Assembly: GCF_002276045.1 (NCBI RefSeq)
Contig: NZ_NQMR01000053.1
Span: 1-43,623 of the forward strand
Direction of reading: 5' to 3'
Origin: Pseudoalteromonas sp. NBT06-2
Lineage (GTDB): Bacteria; Pseudomonadota; Gammaproteobacteria; Enterobacterales; Alteromonadaceae
DNA: 43,623 nucleotides
The stretch's first letter is position 1. Each line of letters starts with the position of its first letter. The translations under genes were made by a program, and so were the position numbers. Positions 27,455 to 39,489 of this stretch are shown one piece after another. Below the pieces are notes generated by a model. That model was given only the letters and a program-made list of their open reading frames with translations. It made no database searches and was not told the DNA's origin.

Positions 27455-28624
27455 ATGAAAATAGCAATAGCCGGGACTGGCTATGTCGGTTTGTCGAATG
27501 CAGTATTATTAGCGCAAAACAATGAAGTGATTGCGGTTGATATCATTCAAGAAAAAATTGATTTAATCAATGATAAAAAATCTCCTATTTCTGATGTCGA
27601 AATTGAAGATTTTTTAGTAAATAAAGATCTGAATTTAACTGCAACGACAGATAAAAACTTAGCATATAAAGATGCTGAATTTGTAGTGATAGCAACACCA
27701 ACAGATTACGACCCTCAAACGAATTATTTTAATACCAATTCAGTTGAAGCTGTTATTAAAGACGTTATTGCTATTAATCCAAATGCGGTAATGATTATAA
27801 AATCAACCGTGCCAGTTGGCTTTACCAAAACGATAAAAGCTCAGTTTGAATGTGATAACATCATATTTTCACCTGAATTTTTAAGAGAAGGTAAAGCGCT
27901 TTACGATAACTTACATCCATCTCGTATCATCGTGGGTGAAGATTCTAAGAGAGCTAGTACATTTGCTAATTTATTGGCAGGAGGTGCGATACGTGTTGAT
28001 ATTCCTATTTTATTAACTGACTCTACGGAAGCAGAAGCTGTTAAATTATTTTCAAATACTTATTTAGCGATGCGTGTTGCTTATTTTAATGAGTTAGATA
28101 GTTATGCTGAATCTCATGATTTAAATACACAACATATAATAGATGGTGTAGGTTTAGACCCGCGTATAGGGACCCATTATAATAACCCGTCATTTGGTTA
28201 TGGTGGTTATTGTTTACCTAAAGATACTAAGCAACTACGAGCTAATTATAAAGATGTACCTAACTCATTAATTGGTGCTATTGTTGATGCAAATAGCACC
28301 CGTAAAGATCATATTGCTGATTCAATTATAAAACGAAATCCTGAAGTCGTGGGGGTATATCGTTTAATTATGAAGTCTGGTTCAGATAATTTTAGAGCTT
28401 CTGCCATTCAAGGCATAATGAAGCGTATAAAAGCAAAAGGCATTAAAGTTGTAGTGTTTGAACCTGAGCTAAAAGAAAAAGAGTTTTTTCATTCAGAAGT
28501 GATGACTGACTTAAATGAATTTAAAAATGTATCTGATGTAATAGTTTCAAATCGTATGTCAGTTGATTTAGATGATGTCGCTGACAAAGTATATACTCGA
28601 GATTTATTTGGTTCTGACTCTTAA
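27455..28624 (+). CDS. ugd: UDP-glucose 6-dehydrogenase
   Basis: Ugd oxidises UDP-glucose to UDP-glucuronate with two NAD. The 389-aa protein matches the E. coli-type enzyme: [20 protein letters not shown] at the start, [47 protein letters not shown], and [15 protein letters not shown] with the catalytic Cys near residue 250. GTG at 27443 is also in frame, but ATG at 27455 with GGGAA upstream matches the family start. It supplies uronic acid for the glycan or for lipid modification. Confidence 0.96.
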   Translation: MKIAIAGTGYVGLSNAVLLAQNNEVIAVDIIQEKIDLINDKKSPISDVEIEDFLVNKDLNLTATTDKNLAYKDAEFVVIATPTDYDPQTNYFNTNSVEAVIKDVIAINPNAVMIIKSTVPVGFTKTIKAQFECDNIIFSPEFLREGKALYDNLHPSRIIVGEDSKRASTFANLLAGGAIRVDIPILLTDSTEAEAVKLFSNTYLAMRVAYFNELDSYAESHDLNTQHIIDGVGLDPRIGTHYNNPSFGYGGYCLPKDTKQLRANYKDVPNSLIGAIVDANSTRKDHIADSIIKRNPEVVGVYRLIMKSGSDNFRASAIQGIMKRIKAKGIKVVVFEPELKEKEFFHSEVMTDLNEFKNVSDVIVSNRMSVDLDDVADKVYTRDLFGSDS

Positions 28625-28668
28625 GGTAATTTAAAAACTTTTTTAAAGCTTTTTATAAGGAAAGTAAA

Positions 28669-29685
28669 ATGTCGATTTTAGTTACCGGTGGTGCAGGATA
28701 TATTGGTTCACACACTGTTTTAGAGTTATTACAACAAGGCGAAGACGTTGTTGTTGTTGATAATTTAGCAAATTCATCACAAGAGTCTCTTAAGCGTGTT
28801 GCAGAACTTACAGGTAAAGCCTGTACTTTTTATCAAGGTGATATTTTAGATAAAGCCTTTTTAGCTTCTGTTTTTGCTGAACACTCAATAAATAGTGTGA
28901 TGCATTTTGCTGGATTAAAAGCAGTTGGTGAGTCAACTGTGAAGCCAGTTGAATATTACCAAGTGAATGTACAAGGTACGCTAACTTTATTAGATGCGAT
29001 GCGTGATGCAAATGTATTTAAGTTGGTATTTAGTTCATCTGCCACTGTTTATGGTGATCCGGCTAGTTTACCAATTAAAGAAGACTTTCCTGTAGGTGGT
29101 ACCACAAATCCTTATGGTACTTCTAAACTGATGGTAGAAATGATTCTGCAAGATGTTGCTAAATCAGACGAGCGTTGGTCGTTCGCTATTTTACGTTACT
29201 TTAATCCGGTTGGTGCTCATGAGTCTGGCTTGATTGGTGAAGATCCAAATGGCATTCCTAATAACTTATTGCCTTATATTTCACAGGTTGCTGTTGGTAA
29301 ATTAAAAGAGTTAGCTGTATTTGGTGATGATTATGATACTAAAGACGGTACTGGCGTACGTGATTATATTCATGTAGTTGATTTAGCCATAGGTCATTTA
29401 AAAGCGCTTAACAAAGTCAATGCTGAAGCGGGTACTCATGTGTTTAATTTGGGCACTGGTAATGGTTATTCAGTTTTTGAAATGCTTAAAGCGTTTGAAA
29501 AAGCCTGTGGACATGATTTAGCTTATAAAGTGGTGCCTCGCCGCCCAGGTGATATTGCAACGTGTTATGCAGCCCCTGAAAAAGCACTTACTGAGCTAGA
29601 TTGGCAAGCCGTTCGTGGTTTAAATGCTATGATGGCTGATGCGTGGCGCTGGCAAAGTAAAAATCCTCAGGGGTATGGTTCTTAG
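28669..29685 (+). CDS. galE: UDP-glucose 4-epimerase
   Basis: GalE interconverts UDP-glucose and UDP-galactose. The 338-aa protein has the [13 protein letters not shown] loop, [34 protein letters not shown], the YGTSKLMVE catalytic Tyr-Lys motif, and [20 protein letters not shown]. Length equals E. coli GalE. AAGGAAAG precedes the ATG. It is the last gene of the locus and needs no neighbour for function. Confidence 0.97.
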   Translation: MSILVTGGAGYIGSHTVLELLQQGEDVVVVDNLANSSQESLKRVAELTGKACTFYQGDILDKAFLASVFAEHSINSVMHFAGLKAVGESTVKPVEYYQVNVQGTLTLLDAMRDANVFKLVFSSSATVYGDPASLPIKEDFPVGGTTNPYGTSKLMVEMILQDVAKSDERWSFAILRYFNPVGAHESGLIGEDPNGIPNNLLPYISQVAVGKLKELAVFGDDYDTKDGTGVRDYIHVVDLAIGHLKALNKVNAEAGTHVFNLGTGNGYSVFEMLKAFEKACGHDLAYKVVPRRPGDIATCYAAPEKALTELDWQAVRGLNAMMADAWRWQSKNPQGYGS

Positions 29686-29997
29686 GACTAGGTACTAGGA
29701 AAAGAGTAGGAGCTAGGGGTTTTTAAGCTAAAATTTGGAGAAACCTAGAACCATTTCCGTACTTTTCTACATTAGTATATTTATTTCTTATATTTGTTAA
29801 CTTGATGTTTACTTATCATTTTATTTTCACTTTATGAATTATTAAGTCTTTTTTTGTGGTTTTTATGAATTTAAATTTCTTTCTGTGTGGCTTATTTTGA
29901 TCTTAAAAGAATAAATTATGCTTGCTCATTGACTTTAATGGTGATAAAAATAGCGTCATAATTTAATCATTAATTAATTAAATAAACAAATTTAACG
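29686..29997. other. Intergenic region between galE and the leu leader
   Basis: The first 80 bases hold short near-direct repeats of ACTAGG/AGTAGG/GCTAGG (29688-29720) and a later ACCTAG that could pair with them, a possible weak terminator for the polysaccharide locus. The rest is very AT-rich. TTGACT at 29929-29934 and CATAAT at 29957-29962 resemble promoter hexamers, but their 22-bp spacing is too long, so the leu promoter is not placed with confidence. No gene is seen. Confidence 0.5.
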
Positions 29998-30066
29998 ATG
30001 CAAAAAATAATTTTAATTACACTACTTTTAAAACTGGAGCTCTTAAAAAGAGTTTGCGGGCGTTAG
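29998..30066 (+). CDS. leuL: leu operon leader peptide
   Basis: This 22-residue reading frame (ATG at 29998, TAG at 30064-30066) begins MQKIILITLLLKLELL and ends KRVCGR. It has seven leucine codons of five kinds (TTA, CTA, CTT, CTG, CTC), four of them in the seven codons 9-15, plus three Ile and one Val. It lies about 25 bases before a strong terminator and 88 bases before leuA. This is the arrangement of the enteric leu leader: ribosome stalling on Leu codons when charged tRNA-Leu is scarce would allow transcription of leuABCD. No strong Shine-Dalgarno is visible. Confidence 0.85.
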   Translation: MQKIILITLLLKLELLKRVCGR

Positions 30067-30122
30067 TGTATTTGCATCAAGTAATACAAAAAAACCCCGC
30101 ATAAACTGCGGGGTTTTTTTTT
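30052..30122 (+). promoter_or_regulatory. Transcription attenuator of the leu operon
   Basis: GTTTGCGGG at 30052-30060, inside the last codons of the leader peptide, can pair with CCCGCATAAAC (30096-30106), the left arm of the terminator, with a one-base bulge, forming an antiterminator. A ribosome that reaches the leader stop would cover 30052-30060 and let the terminator form; one stalled at the Leu codons would leave it free. The structures are read directly; the mechanism follows the known leu/his/trp model. Confidence 0.82.
30091..30122 (+). terminator. leu attenuator terminator hairpin
   Basis: AACCCCGCA (30093-30101) pairs with TGCGGGGTT (30107-30115) around a 5-base loop and is followed by a long T-run ending at 30122. 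It is a strong intrinsic terminator located before, not after, the structural genes. Confidence 0.93.
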
Positions 30123-30153
30123 GAATTTAAAGTAATTGGGCACAGGTGATAGC

Positions 30154-32786
<2,633 letters not shown>

Positions 32787-32802
32787 CTTTCTGCAAAGTC
32801 AG

Positions 32803-32850
32803 CGCCTACCATAAGAGGTTATTTATGTTGGTAGGCGGGGATTTATCCGC
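32803..32850 (+). repeat. Hairpin-forming intercistronic repeat between leuB and leuC
   Basis: CGCCTACCA (32803-32811) and TGGTAGGCG (32829-32837) are perfect inverted repeats. A nested alternative, GCGG (32835-32838) with CCGC (32847-32850), follows. The GC content is far above its surroundings and there is no T-run, so it is not a terminator. The GGTAGGCGGGGATTTATCCG block resembles REP-like intergenic repeats seen in other gammaproteobacteria; only this copy is in the window. Confidence 0.65.
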
Positions 32851-32905
32851 GCAGCAGGTTAAACGTAAAGTATTTAGATAAAAAGATTTTGGGGCGAAAC
32901 AAGTA

Positions 32906-34306
32906 ATGGCACAAACTTTATATGACAAAATTTGGCAGTCGCATACTGTCACAGCAATAAATAATGAAACAGATTTATTATATATAGATAGACATTTAGT
33001 ACATGAAGTCACTTCTCCTCAAGCATTTTCAGGTTTACGCGAACAAAACCGTCCTGTGAGAAGAACAGATAAAACATTTGCGACTATGGATCATAATATT
33101 TCGACCAAAGTTCGTAAAATCTCAGCTGCAAGTGAAGTTGCACAAAATCAGTTAAATGCTTTAACTGACAACTGTGAACAGTTTGGCGTACCGCTTTATG
33201 ATTTAAACTCTATTGAGCAAGGAATTGCTCATGTTGTAGGTCCTGAGCAGGGAATTACTTTGCCTGGTACAACAATCGTATGTGGCGATAGCCATACATC
33301 AACTCACGGTGCATTTGGTGCACTAGCTCACGGTATTGGTACATCTGAAGTTGAACATGTTTTAGCAACACAGACTTTACAGCAGAAAAAAGCCCGTTCT
33401 CTTAAAATTCAAATTGATGGCATTTTAAAGCCAACTGTTACCTCTAAAGATTTAATCATGGCAGTAATTGGTGAGCTAGGTACGGCTGGCGGTACAGGTT
33501 TTGTCGCAGAGTTTTGTGGTACGGGCATTGAAGCGCTTTCAATGGAAGCACGTATGACCCTATGTAATATGAGTATTGAAATGGGCGCAAAAGCAGGTTT
33601 AATTGCACCGGATCAAACAACTTATGATTATTTAGAAGGTCGCCCATTTTCACCTAAAGGTGATGATTGGCAAGCAGCAGTTGAATATTGGTCAACACTA
33701 GCATCAGATGAAGGCGCAGAGTTTGATCATGTTGTTGTAATGCATGCTGATAATATTCAACCACAAGTTACTTGGGGCACAAGTCCTGAACAAGTAATAG
33801 GTATTGATGAGATCATTCCAGATCCAGATAAAGAAACAGATCTAATTAAAGCTGATGCAATTCGCCGTGCACTTGCCTATATGGATTTAAAAGCAGGTCA
33901 AACAATTGCTGATGTTGCGATAGATACGGTATTTATTGGTTCATGTACTAATAGCCGAATTGAAGATTTACGTGCGGCAGCACAAATTGTAGAAGGCAAG
34001 CAAGTTGTAAATGGCATTGAAGCTTTGATCGTTCCCGGTTCTGGTTTAGTTAAAAAACAAGCCGAAGAGGAAGGTTTAGCTGATATTTTTAAAGCTGCGG
34101 GCTTTGAATGGCGTGAGCCAGGTTGTTCTATGTGTTTAGCCATGAATGACGATAGATTAGAAGCTGGAAAACGTTGTGCATCTACTTCAAATCGTAACTT
34201 TGAAGGTCGTCAAGGTCGTGGTGGTAGAACACACTTAGTAAGTCCTGCAATGGCAGCAGCAGCAGCTGTTTATGGTAAATTTGTAGATATCAGAGGAGAA
34301 GCATAA
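32906..34306 (+). CDS. leuC: 3-isopropylmalate dehydratase large subunit
   Basis: LeuC is the aconitase-type subunit that binds the [4Fe-4S] cluster and isomerises 2- to 3-isopropylmalate together with LeuD. The 466-aa protein has [55 protein letters not shown], the cluster cysteine in [17 protein letters not shown], the Cys pair in [13 protein letters not shown], and [18 protein letters not shown]. It is complete. It shares one base with leuD. Confidence 0.97.
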   Translation: MAQTLYDKIWQSHTVTAINNETDLLYIDRHLVHEVTSPQAFSGLREQNRPVRRTDKTFATMDHNISTKVRKISAASEVAQNQLNALTDNCEQFGVPLYDLNSIEQGIAHVVGPEQGITLPGTTIVCGDSHTSTHGAFGALAHGIGTSEVEHVLATQTLQQKKARSLKIQIDGILKPTVTSKDLIMAVIGELGTAGGTGFVAEFCGTGIEALSMEARMTLCNMSIEMGAKAGLIAPDQTTYDYLEGRPFSPKGDDWQAAVEYWSTLASDEGAEFDHVVVMHADNIQPQVTWGTSPEQVIGIDEIIPDPDKETDLIKADAIRRALAYMDLKAGQTIADVAIDTVFIGSCTNSRIEDLRAAAQIVEGKQVVNGIEALIVPGSGLVKKQAEEEGLADIFKAAGFEWREPGCSMCLAMNDDRLEAGKRCASTSNRNFEGRQGRGGRTHLVSPAMAAAAAVYGKFVDIRGEA

Positions 34307-34929
34307 TGACTGCAAGTAATGAAGTTTATCACTCAGGTTTATTAGCGCCTTTAGATAAAAATAATGTAGATACTGATCAAATTATTCCAAAGCAATTTTT
34401 AACATCAACGAGTCGAGATGGTTTTGATGCTGCTTTATTTTATGATTGGCGCTATCTAGATAATGGTGATCAAAATCCAGAATTCATTTTAAATGAAGCG
34501 TGTTATCAAGGTGCGACAGTATTATTAACTCGCGATAACTTTGGTTGTGGTTCATCTCGTGAACATGCGCCTTGGGCGTTAAAACAGTATGGTTTTACTG
34601 TGATCCTTGCTGAAAGTTTTGCAGATATCTTTTTTAATAACTGTATGAATAATCAAATGTTAGTCATTGCTTTACCTGAGGTTACATTAGATAAATTATT
34701 TGCAATTAGCGAGCAATGTTTTGCAGATAAACAAGATATTCAAATTAATGTCGATCTACAAAATCAGCAATTGATCAGTGATAGATTTGAACCAATCGAC
34801 TTTGATATTCGCCCTGATATTAAACAGCGTTTATTAAGTGGTTTAGATTTTATTGGTGTAACTGAAACATTTAATCCTCAAATTGATGCGTTTGAAGCAC
34901 AGCTGAAAAAACAGCGTCCTTGGCAGTAG
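34306..34929 (+). CDS. leuD: 3-isopropylmalate dehydratase small subunit
   Basis: LeuD is the swivel-domain subunit of the LeuCD isomerase. The 207-aa protein has APLDKNNVDTDQIIPKQFL, LLTRDNFGCGSSREHAPWAL and ILAESFADIFFNNCMNN, as in enteric LeuD. TAATG coupling links it to leuC. A terminator follows immediately, marking the operon end. Confidence 0.97.
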   Translation: MTASNEVYHSGLLAPLDKNNVDTDQIIPKQFLTSTSRDGFDAALFYDWRYLDNGDQNPEFILNEACYQGATVLLTRDNFGCGSSREHAPWALKQYGFTVILAESFADIFFNNCMNNQMLVIALPEVTLDKLFAISEQCFADKQDIQINVDLQNQQLISDRFEPIDFDIRPDIKQRLLSGLDFIGVTETFNPQIDAFEAQLKKQRPWQ

Positions 34930-34935
34930 ATAGAA

Positions 34936-34969
34936 AAATAGCGAATTTTTAGATGAAGATTCGCTTTTG
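34936..34969 (+). terminator. Terminator of the leuABCD operon
   Basis: AGCGAAT (34940-34946) pairs with ATTCGCT (34959-34965), flanked by AAAA upstream and TTTT downstream. It lies 10 bases after the leuD stop. Confidence 0.75.
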
Positions 34970-35126
34970 TTAAACTCTCCCTAACTCAAATCGAACATTC
35001 TTCATTTTCGTACTGTTAAGGTTAATTTTAGAGTGTCATAATCTCATTTACTAACTTATTTCTCGCAAATATTTTTCATTTATTGCATATTAACTTCATT
35101 ATATTAGTTAATTTATTTTGATTCTT

Positions 35127-35747
35127 ATGGACTCTTTATTTCATTGGTGTGATCTGATAGGTGTTGCCGTTTTTGCTGTTTCTGGGACTTTAGTTGCGTA
35201 TCGTAAGAAGCTTGATGGTTTTGGTGTGGTTGTATTAGCTTCGGTTACTGCTATTGGTGGTGGTACGGTGCGTGATGTGATTTTAGATGCGCCTGTGTTT
35301 TGGTTGCAAGATCAAAGCTATTTATATTCTATTTTTGTTGCCGCTTTTATTACTATTGTATGGGTTAATAAAAATAAAGACTTCCCTCAAATAGTATTAG
35401 AAGTAGCTGATGCACTCGGTTTAGCTTTTTTTGTTGTGATGGGTGTTCAAAAAGCGTTAGATTATGGTGTTCAAGATATGACTGCTGTATTGATGGGAAC
35501 AATTACATGTTGTTTTGGTGGCATGATCAGAGATGTATTAGCTAGGCAGACACCTATGGTGCTTAAAAGTGAGCTTTATGCTACGACATGTATTTTTGGT
35601 GGCATTATTTATACTCAAAGCTTAAATTTTTCTGTTAATACTGAAGTTGCTATGGTTTTAGGCATGTTAGCGACCTTATTACTGCGTTTAGGTGCATTAA
35701 AATGGGGTTGGAGTTTACCTGTATTTCGCCATGTTAAGACAAAGTAA
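35127..35747 (+). CDS. TRIC-family (UPF0126, YadS/YicG-like) membrane protein
   Basis: This 206-aa protein has seven hydrophobic segments arranged as two similar halves, each with a glycine-rich GGGTVRDV / GGMIRDV motif (TAIGGGTVRDVILDAPVFW near residue 45, and CCFGGMIRDVLARQTPMVL near 130). These are the signatures of bacterial trimeric intracellular cation channel homologues. The likely role is a potassium-permeable channel; E. coli YadS and YicG have also been linked to glycine uptake. A TTG at 35118 is in frame; ATG at 35127 is preferred, though no clear Shine-Dalgarno exists for either. Confidence 0.88.
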   Translation: MDSLFHWCDLIGVAVFAVSGTLVAYRKKLDGFGVVVLASVTAIGGGTVRDVILDAPVFWLQDQSYLYSIFVAAFITIVWVNKNKDFPQIVLEVADALGLAFFVVMGVQKALDYGVQDMTAVLMGTITCCFGGMIRDVLARQTPMVLKSELYATTCIFGGIIYTQSLNFSVNTEVAMVLGMLATLLLRLGALKWGWSLPVFRHVKTK

Positions 35748-35777
35748 TTAGCAAAATTACAAGCTATCGGTTAGGTG

Positions 35778-35909
35778 CAGATTAAATTATCCGAAGGATT
35801 CGGCTAAAAGTATTTTATTCTTTGTGGAGTCGTATTTACTTAGAATGACTAGGCTACACACTACTCGCCGCGACTAAAATACTTTTATCTCGAACAAAAT
35901 TTAACCCTG
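35778..35909. repeat. MITE-like imperfect inverted repeat upstream of comM
   Basis: AAAAGTATTTTA (35806-35817) is exactly inverted at 35875-35886. The similarity continues outward: CAG-TTAAATT at 35778 onward matches the reverse complement of AATTTAACCCTG ending at 35909. The 132-bp unit has no coding potential and sits in an intergenic gap, as small non-autonomous elements do. No clear target-site duplication was identified. Confidence 0.55.
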
Positions 35910-36005
35910 AAAGATCAACAGGCCCTAATGTGCTTTTAATAAAATACTTGCTCACTGGGCAATCTTTACTAAGCTTATATTAACTCTCTAAAATGAGGAC
36001 AGGGA

Positions 36006-37529
36006 ATGTCTTTTGCCAGAACTTTTTCAAGAGCACTATTGGGGATGCAGGCTCCTGAAGTAGTTGTTGAAGTCCATTTAAGTAATGGTTTACCAAGCTT
36101 TAGTATTGTTGGTTTACCAGAAACTTCAGTGAAAGAATCAAAAGATCGTGTTCGTAGTGCGTTAGTCAATTCCAATTTTATTTTTCCAGATAGCAGAATA
36201 ACCGTTAATTTAGCGCCAGCAGATTTACCCAAAGACGGGGGGCGCTTTGATTTGGCGATTGCGGTAGGGATTTTACTTGCCTCTGGACAGATGCAAAATA
36301 CTGATATGGACAATTATGAATTCTACGGTGAGCTAGCGCTTAGCGGTGAAGTGAGAACTGTTCGTGCTATTTTACCCTCAATTATGGCTGCAACGAGTGT
36401 AAATCGGTGCTGTTTTATACCTCAAGTTGATGATGAGTTGGCAAGTTTAATTGAGAATGCAAACCGTAAAGCAATTACAAGTTTACAAGAAGTTTGGCTT
36501 GATCTTAGTGGTCAGCAAGCACTTCCTTTTAATCAAATTTATAACAATGAAAATATGAGTAATGTGGAAAGCCCACAAAGTGAATTTGATCTTTGTGATG
36601 TGAAAGGTCAGCAACAAGGTAAGCGTGCATTAGAGATAGCGGCTGCAGGGTCTCATAATTTACTTTTTCTTGGTCCTCCAGGTACGGGGAAGTCTATGTT
36701 AGCGCAAAGAATGACGGGAATAATGTCAGAAATGACTAATAGTGAAGCACTTGAAACAGCAGCTGTTTATTCTATTACAGGTCAGCAGGTTAACTTACAA
36801 AACTGGAAAAAACGCCCTTTTAGAAATCCGCACCATACCTGTTCAGCTGTTGCTTTGGTTGGTGGTTCTTCCACACCAAAGCCTGGGGAAATCAGTTTAT
36901 CCCATAATGGTATTTTATTTTTGGATGAATTACCCGAATTTGACCGAAAAGTGCTAGACAGTTTAAGAGAGCCAATGGAAACGGGAAAGGTAATGATATC
37001 TCGCGCCGCAAGACAAAGTGAGTTTCCTGCTCGATTTCAGCTTATCGCAGCTTTAAATCCGAGTCCAACAGGCTGCCATACGGATAAAAGAGCAAGCCCA
37101 GATCAAGTGCTTAAGTACTTATCTAAAATATCAGGACCTTTTATCGATAGGATAGATCTACAAGTTGAGTTACCTAAACTATCAAGTAAAAAATTACAAT
37201 CCCAAGAAGTAGGAGAGACCAGTAAACAAGTTAAAAATAGGGTTGATACGGCACGAAAAATACAATTAAATCGGCAAAATAAAGCAAATGCTCATTTAAC
37301 AAATAAAGAAATTTCAAAATACTGTATATTGGACGAAAAGTCCTTAAGTTACCTAGCAAAAGTGAGTGAAAAATTAGGTTTATCACCTCGTTCCTATCAT
37401 CGAATAATAAAAGTGTCTCGCACAATTGCCGACTTAAACTCCTGCCAACATATAGATATTGCACATTTAAAAGAAGCGCTCAGTTATCGTTGTTTTGAGC
37501 GTTTTTTAGCACAATTAGCCAAAGTCTAA
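36006..37529 (+). CDS. comM: YifB/ComM Mg-chelatase-like AAA+ ATPase
   Basis: This 507-aa protein matches ComM, a hexameric branch-migration helicase that promotes integration of DNA taken up by natural transformation. The N-terminal ChlI-like domain (1-170) contains PSFSIVGLPETSVKESKDRVRSA and LAPADLPKDGGRFDL. Walker A GPPGTGKS is at 223-230, FRNPHHTCS at 272-280, Walker B ILFLDE at 303-308, and the C-terminal Mg-chelatase domain ends near YRCFERF. Length is normal. AGGACAGGGA precedes the ATG. Its presence hints that the organism can recombine incoming linear DNA, which is relevant to the mosaic signs near 39-41 kb. Confidence 0.95.
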   Translation: MSFARTFSRALLGMQAPEVVVEVHLSNGLPSFSIVGLPETSVKESKDRVRSALVNSNFIFPDSRITVNLAPADLPKDGGRFDLAIAVGILLASGQMQNTDMDNYEFYGELALSGEVRTVRAILPSIMAATSVNRCCFIPQVDDELASLIENANRKAITSLQEVWLDLSGQQALPFNQIYNNENMSNVESPQSEFDLCDVKGQQQGKRALEIAAAGSHNLLFLGPPGTGKSMLAQRMTGIMSEMTNSEALETAAVYSITGQQVNLQNWKKRPFRNPHHTCSAVALVGGSSTPKPGEISLSHNGILFLDELPEFDRKVLDSLREPMETGKVMISRAARQSEFPARFQLIAALNPSPTGCHTDKRASPDQVLKYLSKISGPFIDRIDLQVELPKLSSKKLQSQEVGETSKQVKNRVDTARKIQLNRQNKANAHLTNKEISKYCILDEKSLSYLAKVSEKLGLSPRSYHRIIKVSRTIADLNSCQHIDIAHLKEALSYRCFERFLAQLAKV

Positions 37530-37682
37530 ACTAATATTTACGTTATTTATATATGTTTATAGTTACATGTAAACTTCTCATTTGCACCTTTGTTTACCAG
37601 CTGTTAACATCATTATCCAAGTGGCTTTTTTTTTGTGTAATTATATTTCCAAAGCCGTATCACTTAAAACAAGGAGACTCAG

Positions 37683-39392
37683 TTGAATAAATTTATTTTT
37701 CTTTTTGCTGTCTTAAACAGCCCTGTTTTATTAGCAAATGCGACCCAAGCGATGGATGCGTATTTAAATCAAGATTATCAAAAAGCTTTTGAACTATATG
37801 AGCAAACAGCATCATTAGGTCATTCTAAGAGTCAGTTTAATTTAGGTGTACAATACTTAAGAGGACAAGGTGTAAAGCAAAATAAATTAACAGCTTATGC
37901 CTACTTTTCACTCGCTTTAGATAATGGTTTTATGATGGCAAAACAAGCACGTAAATCTGTTGCAAAGCGTTTATCTGAAAGTGAGTTAGTACAAGCAAAA
38001 ACACAAGTTCGGGAGTTAATGGCTCTATATGGACAAAATGGTTCTCAAAATATAGACACTGCTTTGAATAATAATAATAGTTATAACCCGCCACCTAGAC
38101 GTAGTAAAAATCCTGAAGTCGAGTATCCTTCATTGTTAGCAAAAGATGGCATCCCAGGTTTTGCATCTTATATTTTTGATATTGATAGGAATGGTGTACC
38201 TAGAGACTTAATATTACTTAACTCTTATCCTGAAAAAGAGTTTGGTGAAAGCGTTAAAGATAAGTTAGAAAATTCTCGTTATCAAATAATTAAAATAACG
38301 GGTACTTTGAGACAATTTTCTAATGCACAATTCTCAGGTGTTTTTAAAAGTGAAGAAATACCAGATAAAATTCTCAGCCGCATCAATAAAAAGAAAAAAG
38401 CTTTATATGCTAAAGCGCGTTCTGGTGATATTACAGCACAGGCTGAATTAGCTGATTTGTTAGATCTAATGAGTGAACTGCCTGAATATTCAGTGGCTTT
38501 ACCTAAATCTGAAATAGAATCTAAAAAAATGCCCGAACAAGTTTTTTTAGTTGATGATTCTCAACCTGTTTTTAAATATAACAGTGATATGAATGATGAC
38601 TTTTTTAATTTTAGTTATCTAGTTTGGTTAAACCCTGATGGAAAAGTAACTCGGTATGAAACTCATAAGCATGGTGACATTCCAAAAAGATTAAAACAAA
38701 ATGCAGAAATAACCATAAATGATTGGCAGTTGAAATTTTCACAACCTCAAAATGTAACTCATGTTCAAGGACCTTATTTAGCACAGTTTTTTTATAATAA
38801 TAGTAAGCGTAATAAAACGTTTTCTAATTATTTAAATCGCAGTCACGTGACTGTAAAGTCAATTAAGAATGTATCTAAATATGAGATAGCCAGTTATTGG
38901 CGAAAGGAAGCCGCGAAAGGTGGGCATGCGCCAAGTTTATTTGTACTAGGTGCAAATTGTAATATGCGATTATTAACTATTGCAGCTAACAATGGTTATA
39001 TTCCGGCTCAAACACAAGCTGCAAAATGTGTGATGCGTATGCCTAACGCATCTGATGAAGATATTAATAATGCTAAATATTGGTTAGTTTCTTCAGCGCA
39101 AAATAATAGCTTTATTTCTAAAAGGCTATTAGCTGGCTTTTATGTCAAGCATTCAAACAATCAAGCTGAATTAGAGAAGGCGATTTTACTTGCTGAAGAA
39201 GTCGCTGATGAAATTGATGATCCCAGAGCCTATGAATATATGGCGGCAGCATCTGCTAAATTAGGGAGATTTGAGGATGCGATTGATTATCAAGAAACAG
39301 CCGTTAAAAAAGCTTGGCAAGATAACTATTTTATGTCGTCATTTGAATTAAACTTAACGAATTTTAAAAGTAATAAAGTTGCGACTTGGTAA
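37683..39392 (+). CDS. Sel1-like repeat protein with TonB C-terminal-like domains
   Basis: This 569-aa secreted or periplasmic protein has a signal peptide (MNKFIFLFAVLNSPVLLANA). A Sel1/TPR-like stretch lies at about 28-85 (YQKAFELYEQTASLGHSKSQ, QYLRGQGVKQN). Two regions resemble the TonB C-terminal fold, at about 145-215 (FASYIFDIDRNGVPRDLILL) and 295-370 (FSYLVWLNPDGKVTRYE). TPR/Sel1-like helices follow from about 405 to the end. There is no N-terminal transmembrane anchor or Pro-rich TonB spacer, so energy transduction is doubtful. It starts with TTG at 37683 with AAGGAG 7 bases upstream. A diverged copy of its last codons lies 40 bases after its stop. Confidence 0.78.
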   Translation: MNKFIFLFAVLNSPVLLANATQAMDAYLNQDYQKAFELYEQTASLGHSKSQFNLGVQYLRGQGVKQNKLTAYAYFSLALDNGFMMAKQARKSVAKRLSESELVQAKTQVRELMALYGQNGSQNIDTALNNNNSYNPPPRRSKNPEVEYPSLLAKDGIPGFASYIFDIDRNGVPRDLILLNSYPEKEFGESVKDKLENSRYQIIKITGTLRQFSNAQFSGVFKSEEIPDKILSRINKKKKALYAKARSGDITAQAELADLLDLMSELPEYSVALPKSEIESKKMPEQVFLVDDSQPVFKYNSDMNDDFFNFSYLVWLNPDGKVTRYETHKHGDIPKRLKQNAEITINDWQLKFSQPQNVTHVQGPYLAQFFYNNSKRNKTFSNYLNRSHVTVKSIKNVSKYEIASYWRKEAAKGGHAPSLFVLGANCNMRLLTIAANNGYIPAQTQAAKCVMRMPNASDEDINNAKYWLVSSAQNNSFISKRLLAGFYVKHSNNQAELEKAILLAEEVADEIDDPRAYEYMAAASAKLGRFEDAIDYQETAVKKAWQDNYFMSSFELNLTNFKSNKVATW

Positions 39393-39430
39393 TATGCTGT
39401 TTTAGTTTGTTATAGTTAGCAAAGAGAGTA

Positions 39431-39489
39431 CTTATGAGCATCAATGTGAATTAAACTTAACTGATTTTAAAAGTGATAAAGTAGTGGTT
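39431..39489 (+). pseudogene. Decayed duplicate of the 3' end of the Sel1/TonB-like gene
   Basis: Positions 39448-39482 match 39345-39379 of the intact gene at 32 of 35 bases by hand alignment. In the same frame they read ELNLTDFKSDKV against ELNLTNFKSNKV. Two of the three changes give Asn-to-Asp and one is silent. Weaker similarity extends upstream to about 39431 with a 2-base shift. The intact stop is absent and the frame runs on to 39519. Nothing resembling the rest of the gene remains. Confidence 0.8.

Noticed and set aside
29929..29962. leu promoter formed by TTGACT and CATAAT
   Set aside because: The 22-bp spacing is outside the normal sigma-70 range; no better pair could be fixed.
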